From Bacillus pumilus (GTDB lineage: Bacteria; Bacillota; Bacilli; Bacillales; Bacillaceae): a DNA stretch of 64,000 bases. Positions 50,714 through 60,273 of the stretch are shown in pieces (position 1 is the first letter of the stretch; every line of letters begins with the position of its first letter). The translations under genes and the position numbers were made by a program. The DNA lies in NCBI RefSeq assembly GCF_900186955.1, contig NZ_LT906438.1:992001-1056000 (forward strand), read 5' to 3'. The notes under the pieces were generated by a model that saw only the letters and a list, made by a program, of their open reading frames with translations, had not been told where the DNA came from and did not search any database.

Positions 50714-52003
50714 TTAGCTTGAAAGCTGTGTCGGTTCAGGTACATCTTGTCCAGTCATCACGCGATGTCCTTTTTCAGGGTCATATTGCCCTTCCCATTT
50801 AGACATCACAACAGCTGCAAGTGCATTTCCTGTTAAGTTAACAACTGTTCGCGCCATATCCATGATACGATCCACACCTGCAATAAATGCAAGACCTTCA
50901 GCAGGAACACCAATCGTTCCTAATGTGGCGAGTAATACAACAAAGGACGTACCAGGAACGGCAGCCATTCCTTTAGATGTCACCATCAGCACAAGAACAA
51001 GTGTGAGCTGCTGGACGATCGTGAGGTCAATGCCGTATACCTGTGCAAGGAAAAGCGCAGCAATCGCTTGATACAAGACGGAGCCGTCCAGGTTAAACGT
51101 ATAACCGATTGGGATAACAAAAGAAACAATTCCCTTCGGACATCCAATGCGCTCCATTTTATCCATGACTCTTGGTAAAACTGTTTCAGAGCTTGATGTA
51201 CTAAAGGCAAGAAGCATTTCGTCTTTCATGTAAGCAAGAAATCTGAAAATATTGACGCCAATCATCTTTCCAATAATTCCGAATACAACGATAAGGAAGA
51301 GAGCGAGCGCAAAATAAACAAGACCTACAAGCTTACCTAATGAAATAAGAGATTCAAGACCAAATTTTGATACAGTCACGCCAATGAGTGCGAAGACACC
51401 AAATGGTGCAGCTTTCATCACAACATTGACGACATGGAACATGGCGTGTGATACACCTTCAAAGAAGGCGAGCACTGGTTTGCCGCGTTCACCAATGGCA
51501 GAAACGCCAAGAGCAAATAGCACAGTGAAGAAAATAATCGCAAGCAAATCACCTTCCGCCAATGATTGGAAGAAGTTCGTTGGAACGATATGAAGGAACG
51601 TATCAGCAACTGATTTGCTGCTTTGCTCTTTTTCCGTTTCAACATACTGGCTAATATCTTGTTTTTCCGTATTTCCAAAGTCAACGCCTGCACCAGGTTG
51701 AACAAAGTTAGCAAGCACAAGACCAAGGATAATCGCAAATGTTGTGATAATTTCAAAATAAAGAATGGTTCTAAAACCAAGCTTCCCTACCTTTTTACCA
51801 TCACCGGCACCTGCAACTCCTAAAATTAAGCTAGATACGACAATTGGTATAACAATCATCTTAATGAGTCTTAAGAAGAAGTCTCCAATTGGTTTTAAAT
51901 AAGTCTCAACGCCTGGGTTACCGAAAAAGATTGCCCCAACAACGACACCGAGAATAAGACCGATTAGGATTTGTGTCGCTAATCCAAATTTTAATTTTTT
52001 CAT
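50714..52003 (-). CDS. gltT: Glutamate/proton (or sodium) symporter GltT
   Basis: 429 residues, eight membrane helices plus two re-entrant loops. The serine-rich loop AFSTSSSETVLPRVM (about 265-280), NLDGSVLYQ (NMDGT equivalent, about 305) and DRIMDMARTVVNLTGNALA (substrate site, about 385) identify the DAACS family. The frame extends to 52027, but AGGAGG precedes the ATG at 52003 and the length matches B. subtilis GltT (429). Confidence 0.92.
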   Translation of the reverse strand: MKKLKFGLATQILIGLILGVVVGAIFFGNPGVETYLKPIGDFFLRLIKMIVIPIVVSSLILGVAGAGDGKKVGKLGFRTILYFEIITTFAIILGLVLANFVQPGAGVDFGNTEKQDISQYVETEKEQSSKSVADTFLHIVPTNFFQSLAEGDLLAIIFFTVLFALGVSAIGERGKPVLAFFEGVSHAMFHVVNVVMKAAPFGVFALIGVTVSKFGLESLISLGKLVGLVYFALALFLIVVFGIIGKMIGVNIFRFLAYMKDEMLLAFSTSSSETVLPRVMDKMERIGCPKGIVSFVIPIGYTFNLDGSVLYQAIAALFLAQVYGIDLTIVQQLTLVLVLMVTSKGMAAVPGTSFVVLLATLGTIGVPAEGLAFIAGVDRIMDMARTVVNLTGNALAAVVMSKWEGQYDPEKGHRVMTGQDVPEPTQLSS

Positions 52004-52220
52004 AGATTTCCTCCCTAGCATATTCATTAAAGGAATATTCCCATCATATTAAGTTTTAATATATGAAATAAAGTATAACTAAAATTAAAGAGGTTCGTCC
52101 ACGATTAGATTATATTAAGAAAATACAAAATTGTTTGAAAAAATGAACATTTAGAACCTCCTTTATTGATTCAAGTCAATAAAAAGTGCCTTCGGAACTA
52201 AAACTCATCAGATGAAAATA

Positions 52221-52251
52221 CTAAAAAACCCTTTTAGGACAAGGGTTTTAC
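52221..52251. terminator. Hairpin AAAACCCTT / AAGGGTTTT
   Basis: A perfect 9-bp stem with A and T tracts on the two sides, probably a second-line terminator downstream of yhfH. Confidence 0.6.
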
Positions 52252-52276
52252 CTTTTTACCTATTTTTCAGAAAAAA

Positions 52277-52326
52277 TAAAAAGCACTTTTGACTCCAACT
52301 GACGACGGAGGAAAAAAGTGCTTTTT
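52277..52326 (-). terminator. Terminator of yhfH
   Basis: AAAAAGCACTTTT / AAAAGTGCTTTTT, a long stem with a loop of about 20 bases, directly downstream of yhfH on the minus strand. Confidence 0.7.
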
Positions 52327-52342
52327 AATTCAATTTATTACC

Positions 52343-52480
52343 TTATTTAAGATAACTTACTTGTGAGCATTCCTCACATTCATTACCGTAACACTCGTGT
52401 TGTTCCATTAAATCATTTCCACATTTTGTGCATTTTTTTGAAGGCAAATTTCTAAAAAATTCTGTGATTTTTCCTAGCAT
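52343..52480 (-). CDS. yhfH: YhfH family zinc-ribbon peptide, 45 residues
   Basis: MLGKITEFFRNLPSKKCTKC then GNDLMEQHECYGNECEECSQ. It has cysteines in CTKC and CEEC arrangement, plus one extra Cys, consistent with a small zinc ribbon. GGAGGATGACAA precedes the ATG at 52480. B. subtilis YhfH is 46 residues and lies between gltT and yhfI. Function unknown. Confidence 0.85.
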   Translation of the reverse strand: MLGKITEFFRNLPSKKCTKCGNDLMEQHECYGNECEECSQVSYLK

Positions 52481-52630
52481 TTGTCATCCTCCAATACGTT
52501 TTGTTGCTATTATTGTATTATAACAGATTAATAATTGTCAATCTGTTTTGTAACAATAGGCAAGAAGAATGCTTTTTTTATGAAAAATGGGTATATTGTA
52601 AGAAGGGGATTTTTAGAAAAGGAGGGAAAA

Positions 52631-53380
52631 ATGACGATGAAATTAACTGTCATTGGATGCTACGGAGGATTCCCGGCCGCTGGTGAAGCGACGTCAGGGT
52701 ATCTTTTTGAATCAGATGGCTTTCGTCTACTTGTAGACTGCGGAAGCGGTGTTCTTTCCAAACTGCAGCAATACATAGATATAGAAGAACTAGATGCTGT
52801 TCTCCTTTCTCATTATCACCACGATCATATTGCAGATATCGGACCACTCCAATATGCGAAGCTAGTGGGATATCATTTAGGAAAAAGCAGCGGTCCGCTT
52901 CCGATCTATGGACATACAGGTAATCAAGAAGCATTTGGGCGGCTTGCGGATGATGTACATACTAAGGCAAAGGCTTATCAGCCAGAAGAGGGTATTCAAA
53001 TTGGTCCATTTCAAATTGATTTTTTGAAAACGGTTCATCCGGCAGAATGCTATGCGATGAGAATTCAGGCGGGGGATGCTGTGGTGGTGTATACAGCAGA
53101 CTCAAGTTATCAGGAGGCATTTATCCCATTTAGCAAGGATGCAGATCTACTGATTGCTGAAAGCAATTTTTACGCTGGACAGGATGGATCGAGTGCAGGA
53201 CATATGAATAGTACAGAGGTGGGCAAGCTTGCAAAGGAAGCAAATGTTGGAGAATTGATCATCACCCACCTGCCCCATTTTGGTCGTCATAAAGACCTAG
53301 TCAATGAAGCACAGGCGTTATATACTGGCAATATACAGCTTGCCCATTCAGGGCTTAGATGGAACAAGGAAGGAAGATAG
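52631..53380 (+). CDS. yhfI: MBL-fold metal hydrolase YhfI
   Basis: 249 residues. SHYHHDHIADIG (metal-binding HxHxDH, about 65), TVHPAECYAMRI, YTADSSYQEAF (Asp ligand) and LIITHLPHFGRH near the C-terminus. Belongs to the RNase Z/phosphodiesterase-like branch of the metallo-beta-lactamase fold; the substrate is unknown. ATG at 52631 after AAAAGGAGG. It ends 2 bases before lplJ, so the two are coupled. Confidence 0.88.
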   Translation: MTMKLTVIGCYGGFPAAGEATSGYLFESDGFRLLVDCGSGVLSKLQQYIDIEELDAVLLSHYHHDHIADIGPLQYAKLVGYHLGKSSGPLPIYGHTGNQEAFGRLADDVHTKAKAYQPEEGIQIGPFQIDFLKTVHPAECYAMRIQAGDAVVVYTADSSYQEAFIPFSKDADLLIAESNFYAGQDGSSAGHMNSTEVGKLAKEANVGELIITHLPHFGRHKDLVNEAQALYTGNIQLAHSGLRWNKEGR

Positions 53381-53382
53381 AG

Positions 53383-54372
53383 ATGCTGTTTATCGATAAC
53401 GAACAACATTATGATCCAATGATTAATTTGGCAATTGAAGAATATTGCTTAAAATATTTAGACCCAGAAGAAACGTACTTGCTGTTCTATATTAACCAGC
53501 CGTCGATTATTATAGGAAAGAACCAAAATACAATAGAAGAAATCAACACGAAGTATGTGGAAGACAACGGCATCAAAGTTGTCCGCCGCCTGTCCGGTGG
53601 TGGCGCAGTTTACCATGACAAAGGAAACTTAAACTTCAGCTTTATCACAAAAGACGATGGGGACAGCTTCCATAATTTTAAAAAGTTTACGGAGCCAGTC
53701 ATCCAAGCGCTTGAAAAGCTAGGCGTCAAAGCTGAATTAAGTGGCAGAAATGACATCATGGCAGAAGGTCGAAAAATTTCTGGAAATGCCCAGTTCGCAA
53801 CACGAGGACGTATTTTCAGCCATGGCACGCTGCTATTTGATTCAGAAATTGAACATGTTGTTTCGGCTTTAAATGTGAAAAAAGAAAAGATTGAATCAAA
53901 AGGCATTAAATCCATTAGGAGCAGGGTTGCCAATATTAGTGAATTAATGGATCAAAAGATGACAACAGAAGAATTTAGAAAAATTCTGTTAAGCTACATT
54001 TTCGATACGAATGGGGATGTTCCTCAATATCAGTTGACTGAGCAGGATTGGGAAAAGATTCACGAGATTTCCCGGGATCGATATCAAAAATGGGAATGGA
54101 ACTACGGCCGTTCACCGAAATTTAATTTACAGCATTCTAAAAGATTCTCAGCAGGCTCCATTGATCTTCGATTAGAAGTGAAAAAAGGGATGATCCAGGA
54201 CTGCAAGATCTTTGGTGATTTCTTCGGTGTAGGGGATATTGCTGATATTGAAAAAAGACTCATTGGGCAACAATATGATCGCAAAACGATCAGCGACGTA
54301 TTAGAAGATATGGACATGCGCCACTACTTCGGCAATGTATCAAAAGAGGATTTTCTTGATTTGATTTATTAA
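53383..54372 (+). CDS. lplJ: Lipoate-protein ligase LplJ
   Basis: 329 residues: VVRRLSGGGAVYHDKGNLNFSFI (lipoate and AMP binding, about 68-90), GRNDIMAEGRKISGNAQFATRGRIFSHGTLLFD (catalytic Lys, about 125-157) and a C-terminal accessory domain. Activates free lipoate with ATP and attaches it to lipoyl domains. Start ATG 53383 behind AAGGAAG. The next gene in B. subtilis, yhfK, is absent here. Confidence 0.93.
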   Translation: MLFIDNEQHYDPMINLAIEEYCLKYLDPEETYLLFYINQPSIIIGKNQNTIEEINTKYVEDNGIKVVRRLSGGGAVYHDKGNLNFSFITKDDGDSFHNFKKFTEPVIQALEKLGVKAELSGRNDIMAEGRKISGNAQFATRGRIFSHGTLLFDSEIEHVVSALNVKKEKIESKGIKSIRSRVANISELMDQKMTTEEFRKILLSYIFDTNGDVPQYQLTEQDWEKIHEISRDRYQKWEWNYGRSPKFNLQHSKRFSAGSIDLRLEVKKGMIQDCKIFGDFFGVGDIADIEKRLIGQQYDRKTISDVLEDMDMRHYFGNVSKEDFLDLIY

Positions 54373-54378
54373 GAGGGA

Positions 54379-54409
54379 CAAGCACGGCTAGAGATAGCGG
54401 TGCTTTTTT
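54379..54409 (+). terminator. Terminator of yhfI-lplJ
   Basis: AAGCACGGCTA / TAGCGGTGCTT-type stem followed by TTTTTT. Confidence 0.7.
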
Positions 54410-54443
54410 GATTGAAAGAATTGAAAGCGATTTACATTTGATC

Positions 54444-54473
54444 TTGTGGATTTTTTCGATTGTCTATTATAAT
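54444..54473 (+). promoter_or_regulatory. Sigma-A promoter of lcfB
   Basis: TTGTGG (54444-54449), an 18-base spacer, TATAAT (54468-54473). An imperfect cre-like TTGAAAGCGATTTACA lies just upstream (54421-54436). Confidence 0.6.
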
Positions 54474-54500
54474 AGAAAGGAGGAATGTTTGGCCATAAAA

Positions 54501-54518
54501 TGAATGGTTATTCATTCA
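54501..54518 (+). promoter_or_regulatory. FadR (YsiA) operator of lcfB
   Basis: TGAATGGTTATTCATTCA agrees with the Bacillus FadR consensus TGAATGAMTANTCATTCA except for two positions in the middle. It lies about 28 bases after the -10, so bound FadR would block transcription until long-chain acyl-CoA releases it. FadR control of lcfB is known in B. subtilis. Confidence 0.8.
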
Positions 54519-54543
54519 TTGATGACATGTAAGGGGTGGGAGA

Positions 54544-56097
54544 ATGGATTTGATCAAAAATCTAGAGCAGACGGCGATGACGAAAGGAGAAGATATCGCA
54601 CTGATCTTTGAAGGAAATCAGTGGACCTATCGAGAGCTCATGACAAGTATCGAGCGCTTTGCAGATGGATTAGTGGGCGAAGGATTTCAAGCCGGGGATC
54701 ATATCGCGCTTATTTTAGGAAATTCACCGCATTTTGTCATTTCTTTTTTTGGTGCTTTAAAAGCCGGGCTTGTCGTAGTACCAATCAATCCAACATACAC
54801 GCCTAGTGAAATTGGCTATATGCTGATTACAGGTGATGTAAAAGGCATTGTTGCCCCTGAACAACTGCTACCAGTGTACGAGCAAGTGTATGAACAGCTT
54901 CCGTCTATTGAACGGGTGATTATTTGTGCAGAAAATGAATCTGCGTGCAGATCAAGTTTTAAGGAAGTATCAGATCAACTTGTCTTCTTTGGAAAGCTTG
55001 TGTCTGGTCATTCGAAAGAGAACGTGCATCCATCTATTCATCAGGACGATACGGCAGTTATTTTATTTACATCTGGCACGACAGGAAAACCAAAGGGTGC
55101 GATGCTGACTCATTTCAACCTGTATTCAAATGCCAGAGACGTTGCTGAGTACCTATCCATTGATGAAAAGGACAAGGTGATCGCCGCATTGCCGATGTTC
55201 CACGTATTTTGTTTAACGGTTTGTATGAATGCACCATTGATTCATGGCGCGACCATCTATGTCCTGCCGCATTTCAGCCCATCAGAGCTTTTGCGTATGA
55301 TGGAAAAAGAGAAGCCAACGTTATTTGTTGGTGTTCCAACTATGTATAACTATTTGTACCGCCAGGAAGGGCATGAGAAAGCAATGTCCTCTGTGAGGAT
55401 TTGTATATCAGGCGGTGCCTCAATGCCTGTTGCTTTACTTCACGGTTTTGAGAAAAAATTTGGTGTCACGGTGCTGGAGGGTTACGGATTATCAGAGGCT
55501 TCCCCAGTAACTGCATTCAATCCTCTTGATGGAAAAAGAAAACCCGGTTCAGTCGGGACCGACATTATGAATGTGAAGAATAAGATTGTGAATGAACTGG
55601 GAGAAGAAGTCGGTCCAAATGAAGTCGGAGAGCTCATAGCAAAAGGACCCAACATTATGAAAGGCTATTATCAAATGCCAGAAGATACTGAAGCTGCACT
55701 AAGAGACGGATGGCTGTACACCGGTGATTTAGCAAGAAGAGATGAAGAAGGATACATTTATATTGTCGATCGGAAAAAGGATATGATTCTTGTTGGCGGT
55801 TATAATGTGTATCCAAGAGAAGTAGAAGAAGTGCTTTATCAACATGAAGCTGTAGCAGAAGCCGTTGTCATCGGTGTGCCAGATCCGAACACCGGAGAGG
55901 CTGTCGTCTGTTACATTTCCCCCAAGAAACATGCTCACATCGATCAAGAAGACATCATCACACATTGTTCACGCTTTTTAGCGAAATATAAGCAGCCCCA
56001 AACGATCCATTTCATAGATGATATTCCAAAGAACACAACAGGTAAAATTTTAAGAAGAGCACTAAAGGAAAAGTATCAAGCAGAGGAAAGTAAATAA
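54544..56097 (+). CDS. lcfB: Long-chain fatty-acid-CoA ligase LcfB (YhfL)
   Basis: 517 residues, ANL superfamily: P-loop [14 protein letters not shown] (about 175), [16 protein letters not shown] (about 315), [41 protein letters not shown] (about 390-430) and the adenylation lysine near [16 protein letters not shown]. Activates fatty acids to acyl-CoA for beta-oxidation. ATG 54544 behind GGGGTGGGAG; FadR site upstream. Confidence 0.93.
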   Translation: MDLIKNLEQTAMTKGEDIALIFEGNQWTYRELMTSIERFADGLVGEGFQAGDHIALILGNSPHFVISFFGALKAGLVVVPINPTYTPSEIGYMLITGDVKGIVAPEQLLPVYEQVYEQLPSIERVIICAENESACRSSFKEVSDQLVFFGKLVSGHSKENVHPSIHQDDTAVILFTSGTTGKPKGAMLTHFNLYSNARDVAEYLSIDEKDKVIAALPMFHVFCLTVCMNAPLIHGATIYVLPHFSPSELLRMMEKEKPTLFVGVPTMYNYLYRQEGHEKAMSSVRICISGGASMPVALLHGFEKKFGVTVLEGYGLSEASPVTAFNPLDGKRKPGSVGTDIMNVKNKIVNELGEEVGPNEVGELIAKGPNIMKGYYQMPEDTEAALRDGWLYTGDLARRDEEGYIYIVDRKKDMILVGGYNVYPREVEEVLYQHEAVAEAVVIGVPDPNTGEAVVCYISPKKHAHIDQEDIITHCSRFLAKYKQPQTIHFIDDIPKNTTGKILRRALKEKYQAEESK

Positions 56098-56100
56098 GAA

Positions 56101-56132
56101 AAGGGGGTCTCTTATGAAGAGACTCCCTTAGT
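56101..56132 (+). terminator. Terminator of lcfB
   Basis: AAGGGGGTCTCT / AGAGACTCCCTT, a 12-bp stem with mismatch; no long T-run follows. Confidence 0.65.
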
Positions 56133-56135
56133 GTG

Positions 56136-56180
56136 CTAAGGTTCTATCACGCTGATAAGAAGACAAAGGGATAAAATAAA
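56136..56180. repeat. Second copy of the dispersed repeat block
   Basis: TTCTATCACGCTGATAAGAA continues into GACAAAGGGATAAAA. It matches the block at 38278-38316 over about 35 bases with only a few differences. Here only this block is present, without the long GC-rich part and the end hairpins. Confidence 0.55.
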
Positions 56181-56183
56181 ATT

Positions 56184-56591
56184 TCAGCCCTTTAGAATGG
56201 CTTCTTTTAACTGTTTCTGAAAAGAATTAGACTGTTTTTGATTCAGCTCATAATAAGTCCCATCTACTAAAAAAACGACCTGTGAACGGTTTGTCCAAAG
56301 CTGAAAGGTGGTGCCGTTTGTTCGGCCGTACATCACCTTGGCGATATAATCTGGTTTCTTTAAATTTTTCTTGAGATGATTGCTTGTTTGTTTGCCTTTG
56401 TTTAATTCTTCTATTAAGTCTTCTGCTGTGTCCTTATCATCTATTTCATAAGAAGTGGACTCGTTTTCAGATGAAAGGAGCAATTTTTCAGCTCGATTCT
56501 CATCAAAGATTTCGCTCGTCCGGCTGAATACATAAAAGAAGGTAATAAGTAAAAGTCCAAAGATCACAACTCCTGCAAGGATTTTCTTCAT
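56184..56591 (-). CDS. yhfM: Membrane-anchored protein YhfM
   Basis: 135 residues: an N-terminal membrane helix (ILAGVVIFGLLLITFFYVF) without a lipobox, then a small soluble domain outside (DKDTAEDLIEELNKGKQTS..., TTFQLWTNRSQVVFLVDGTYYEL). Similar in size and place to B. subtilis YhfM (131). Role unknown. Confidence 0.8.
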   Translation of the reverse strand: MKKILAGVVIFGLLLITFFYVFSRTSEIFDENRAEKLLLSSENESTSYEIDDKDTAEDLIEELNKGKQTSNHLKKNLKKPDYIAKVMYGRTNGTTFQLWTNRSQVVFLVDGTYYELNQKQSNSFQKQLKEAILKG

Positions 56592-56768
56592 TTCGATCCT
56601 CCAACTCTCTATTTTATATGTAGCATCTCCGATTTTCGAGTAGCATAATCATTTTTTTCGTGAAAGCTTTTTCAGATAGGGCATGCTATGATGGAGCCAC
56701 ATGAGACAGGTTCTAAACAAAATAATGGATGATTAGAATAGAGAGAGGGATGGAAAGGAGGCTGACAT

Positions 56769-58052
56769 GTGCGAGTACGTAAATGGGTAGCTCTTGCAAC
56801 GGTAGCATACATATTGTACGGTCTTTTTATTTATTCTTATTTGTTTCTATTTGGGGATGCAGCGGTTCCTGATAGTGTAAAAGGAACAAGTGCAGATCCG
56901 CATACCTTTATGACAAGCCATGAGCTTGTCATCAGCGAGAATTTCTCGAGATTACGTAACTTACTATTTTTCATGACAATTCCATTAGATTGGTATGTCT
57001 TTTTTCTTCTGCTCATTTCAGGGTTTTCACGAAAATTAGAAGAATGGAGCCTGGCAGCAGCTCGTTTCACATTTTTAAGTAAACTTGTATATGTGTTTGT
57101 GCTATCGCTTTTGACAATGCTGATCTCATTTCCCATTAAGTGGATTGGTTATCAGCTGTCTTTGCACTACGGAGTATCTGCTCAAAGTACGGCAAGCTGG
57201 TTGAAAGATCAAATTCTAGATTTCTGGATTCAATATCCGCTTCTTGCTCTATGTGCAATTGTATTCTTTTGGCTTATTCAAAAAAGAAGAAAGCGCTGGT
57301 GGCTGTATGCCTGGTGTTTGACAGTTCCATTCACGCTATTTCTCTTCTTTATACAGCCGGTCGTCATTGATCCGTTATATAACAATTTTTATCCACTAAA
57401 GGATCAAGCTCTTGAGAACAAGATCTTAACACTTGCAGACAAAGCTCATATCCCGGCAGGTCATGTATATGAGGTCAATATGTCTGAGAAAACGAACACG
57501 ATGAATGCTTATGTCACAGGAATTGGTGAAAATAAGCGTATTGTGTTATGGGATACGACACTGCAAAAGCTGAAAGATCGCGAAATTTTATTTATCATGG
57601 CACATGAAATGGGACATTACGTCATGAAGCATGTCTATATAGGATTAGCAGGATATCTAGTACTGTCACTTGCGGGATTTTTTGCGATCGACCGTCTCTA
57701 TTTTTATTTCTATCGTAAAGGAGCAGTTCTATTTCGGCTGAGGGAGCCGCGCGACATCGCTGCTCTTCCGATTCTTCTCATGATTGTATCGATGCTGTCA
57801 TTTGCAGCATCACCTTTTACAAATGCAGTTTCAAGACATCAAGAACGTGCAGCTGATGAGTATGCGCTAAACCTGACAAAAGACGGAGAGGCAGGGGTGA
57901 CGTCTTTTCAAAAGCTTGCAAAATCAGGGCTGTCTCAGGTGAATCCGCCACTTTTAGTGAAGGTCTTCCGCTACGGGCACCCAACTATGATGGAGAGAAT
58001 CATGGAAATGGAAAAAGCAGCGGAAAAAGAGGAAACGTCGAGGAAGCAATAA
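56769..58052 (+). CDS. yhfN: M48-family CAAX-type membrane protease YhfN
   Basis: 427 residues. Five or more membrane helices; the zinc motif HEMGHYVMKH in IMAHEMGHYV (about 275) and a second metal ligand in ERAADEYAL (about 360), in order as in Ste24/CaaX prenyl protease 1 family. Bacterial substrates unknown. The GTG at 56769 follows AAAGGAGG by 8 bases. Confidence 0.88.
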   Translation: MRVRKWVALATVAYILYGLFIYSYLFLFGDAAVPDSVKGTSADPHTFMTSHELVISENFSRLRNLLFFMTIPLDWYVFFLLLISGFSRKLEEWSLAAARFTFLSKLVYVFVLSLLTMLISFPIKWIGYQLSLHYGVSAQSTASWLKDQILDFWIQYPLLALCAIVFFWLIQKRRKRWWLYAWCLTVPFTLFLFFIQPVVIDPLYNNFYPLKDQALENKILTLADKAHIPAGHVYEVNMSEKTNTMNAYVTGIGENKRIVLWDTTLQKLKDREILFIMAHEMGHYVMKHVYIGLAGYLVLSLAGFFAIDRLYFYFYRKGAVLFRLREPRDIAALPILLMIVSMLSFAASPFTNAVSRHQERAADEYALNLTKDGEAGVTSFQKLAKSGLSQVNPPLLVKVFRYGHPTMMERIMEMEKAAEKEETSRKQ

Positions 58053-58053
58053 A

Positions 58054-58086
58054 TAAAAAAATCCGGCTGTATTAGCCGGATTTTAT
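58054..58086. terminator. Bidirectional terminator, yhfN / aprE
   Basis: AATCCGGCT / AGCCGGATT stem with A and T tracts. Confidence 0.9.
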
Positions 58087-58093
58087 TTATTGT

Positions 58094-59245
58094 TTAGTTA
58101 GAAGCCGCTTGAACGTTGATTAACCCTTTTCCGTAATAGAAGGAGTTACCAAGCGGTGTTGCTGTGTTTTCTAAGCGCTGGCGAACCTGAGAAGTTGATA
58201 GATTCGGGTACTTAGAAAGGATAAGCGCTGCTGCTCCTGCTACATGAGGAGACGCCATAGACGTTCCAGTATAAGATGTGTATCCACTGCTTGGTACTGT
58301 ACTTAAAATAGAAGTACCAGGTGCAGAAACATCTAATTCAGGACCTGCGCTAGAAGACGAATTTCTGACATTGTTGCTGTTTACATTGGCAACGGCAATG
58401 GTAGAATCATATTTTGCTGGATAGCCAACTGTACTAGTAGAACCAGTGGAACCTGAGTTACCTGCAGCCGCCACAACAACGACTCCGCGGTTATTCGCTG
58501 TATCAACGGCATTTTTAAGCGCTGTTGAACCATTTGGTCCGCCTAAGCTCATGTTGATGACATCCATATTATTGGCTACTGCCCATTCAATACCGCTAAT
58601 GATCCAGCTATATTGTCCGTCGCCATAGCGGTCTAATACTTTAACAGCATATAGGGAAGCACTTGGAGCGACCCCAAGAACACCAATTGTGTTATCAAGG
58701 GCAGCAATGGTTCCGGCTACGTGAGTTCCATGTGATTGAAAGTCTTGGGTGGCATTTGGCTCTGAAGGGACGAAGCTGGCACCGCCTGCAACATTTAAGT
58801 CAGGGTGTGCAGCGTGGATGCCCGTATCAAGGACAGCTACTTTGACATTAGCCCCTTTATAACCTTGAGCGTGTACAGCTGGAGCTTTGATTTGAGGGAT
58901 TCCATAAGGGACGGTTTGTGCATATGCTTCTGCTTTGTGGTCTTCTTCTACGTAAGCAATGCTAGGGTCATGTTCAAGTTTTTTTGCGGCTTGTTCGGAC
59001 ATCTTTACTTGTGCGGCATTAATGAGACGATATTGCTTTTCTAGTTTTCCACCATTTTGAGTGACGGCTTGTTTCTTAGAGCTGTTTGTAGTGGCAGAGG
59101 CTTTAAAGCCAACAATATAGCTCTTTTCACTATCTGACTTTGAGACCGTCTCGGCATTTGCCATGGAGCCTCCAAACCCTGCTGAAAACAGAAGAGGGAC
59201 AGCCAATAAAACACTTGTCATCACATTTTTCTTTTTCACGCACAA
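58094..59245 (-). CDS. aprE: Secreted subtilisin (alkaline serine protease AprE)
   Basis: 383 residues: a signal peptide [20 protein letters not shown] ending near MANA, an inhibitor-I9 propeptide (YIVGFKASA to EEDHKAEAY), and a 275-residue mature enzyme starting [10 protein letters not shown]. Catalytic triad: Asp in [13 protein letters not shown] (mature 32), His in SHGTHVAGT (64), Ser in [13 protein letters not shown] (221), with the oxyanion Asn in AAAGNSG. It matches the B. pumilus subtilisin as I know it. The start is probably TTG at 59245, 6 bases after AAAGGGA. Expression is expected to be controlled by ScoC, AbrB and DegU. Confidence 0.96.
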   Translation of the reverse strand: MCVKKKNVMTSVLLAVPLLFSAGFGGSMANAETVSKSDSEKSYIVGFKASATTNSSKKQAVTQNGGKLEKQYRLINAAQVKMSEQAAKKLEHDPSIAYVEEDHKAEAYAQTVPYGIPQIKAPAVHAQGYKGANVKVAVLDTGIHAAHPDLNVAGGASFVPSEPNATQDFQSHGTHVAGTIAALDNTIGVLGVAPSASLYAVKVLDRYGDGQYSWIISGIEWAVANNMDVINMSLGGPNGSTALKNAVDTANNRGVVVVAAAGNSGSTGSTSTVGYPAKYDSTIAVANVNSNNVRNSSSSAGPELDVSAPGTSILSTVPSSGYTSYTGTSMASPHVAGAAALILSKYPNLSTSQVRQRLENTATPLGNSFYYGKGLINVQAASN

Positions 59246-59599
59246 TCCACATCCCTTTTTTCTTATTTCAGAATAATCATCCGTAGTCTATAAGAATGAT
59301 CCGTTTGACTATTCTGTATATTCAGTTTAAGGGAAGTAGGCAAATAAGAGTAGACCCGAATTTTTGTGAAAGTCCTAGCGAAAATTGGGGAATTAAGTCA
59401 CTTGGAAATGATGGTAAAATATGTTTATACTACTATTTCAGCGGCTATCTATTAAAAAGGAAATGTGCTTTTTTTCTTATGATCCATTTTCGGAGAAATA
59501 TTCGATACCCGAAAAGCCTTAAAATAGGTAGAAACGTCTAGCATCTATTTCGAATTTCGATATAAAAAAATACTATTTTATCATTGTTTTTGTCATTTA
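59246..59599. other. aprE upstream regulatory interval
   Basis: 354 bases without a supported gene. The part close to aprE has GAATAATCATCCG...AATGATCCG-like repeats (59268-59302) and A/T-rich tracts further up, which fits a heavily regulated promoter. I could not place the -35 and -10 boxes with confidence. Confidence 0.45.
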
Positions 59600-59632
59600 A
59601 AAAGAACCTGTTTACATAACAGGTTCTTTAAG
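59598..59632 (-). terminator. Terminator of phoE/yhfR
   Basis: AAAGAACCTGTT / AACAGGTTCTTT stem; the stop codon of the minus-strand gene (59628-59630) lies in it. A short T stretch follows on the minus strand. Confidence 0.75.
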
Positions 59633-60212
59633 TAGGAGAGGATTGAGTTAAATGGCTGACCACGTTGTAATCAAGCACCTTCCATTTACCATCTTTCCAT
59701 TCCACATAATTTAAGCAAGCATTGACGAGCCTCGTGTTCTCAAGACCAAGATGTTCATCCGCTAAGGTGGTGAGTAAAGCATGGATGGCAGCGCCGTGTG
59801 CCACGATCAGGACTTGTTGATTCGGATAGGCTGCTCTAACTTTCTCAATGCCTTCTACCATTCGATCTTGAATCGCTTCAAGCGGCTCCATATTTGGATA
59901 CTGTTTATCTGGAAAAAGCTTTTGGCGCTCCTCAAATGACATGCCTTCAGCATCGCCATAATCACGCTCAATGAAATCATCCATGATGACAAGAGGCGCA
60001 TCTATATGTTTTAAAATCAAGTGTGCTGTTTCTTTTGCCCTTGTGAGTGGACTGGAAATGACAACATCCCAATGGGCATCCTTCAAATAAAGACCCGTTT
60101 GTTCAGCCTGCCATTTACCAGTATCATTTAAAGGGATATCTGTTCGTCCTTGAATTCGTTTCGCTGCATTCCAATCTGTTTCCCCGTGCCTGACTAGGCA
60201 AATTGTTGTCAA
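59628..60212 (-). CDS. phoE: Histidine phosphatase family protein (YhfR, PhoE)
   Basis: 194 residues. LVRHGETDWNAAKRIQGRTDIPLN (phosphohistidine in RHG, residues 8-10), SSPLTRAKETA (about 53), ERDYGDAEGMSFEE and VAHGAAIHALL (second His). Broad-specificity phosphatase resembling PhoE of Geobacillus. In B. subtilis yhfO, yhfP and yhfQ separate it from aprE; they are absent here. Confidence 0.9.
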   Translation of the reverse strand: MTTICLVRHGETDWNAAKRIQGRTDIPLNDTGKWQAEQTGLYLKDAHWDVVISSPLTRAKETAHLILKHIDAPLVIMDDFIERDYGDAEGMSFEERQKLFPDKQYPNMEPLEAIQDRMVEGIEKVRAAYPNQQVLIVAHGAAIHALLTTLADEHLGLENTRLVNACLNYVEWKDGKWKVLDYNVVSHLTQSSPT

Positions 60213-60273
60213 TCAAATCCCGCCTTTTCTATCTTTTCTTCTATTATACTAAAGCAGAAGAAAAAAGACTGGA

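Larger units (their letters stand above)
52004..52342. other. Non-coding interval between gltT and yhfH with two hairpins
   Basis: No ORF is supported. It should hold the gltT promoter near 52030-52100 (AT-rich) and the yhfH terminators, listed separately. Confidence 0.5.

Noticed and set aside
59296..59541. 81-codon ORF upstream of aprE
   Set aside because: No ribosome binding site; it lies in the AT-rich regulatory region, and its translation is not protein-like.
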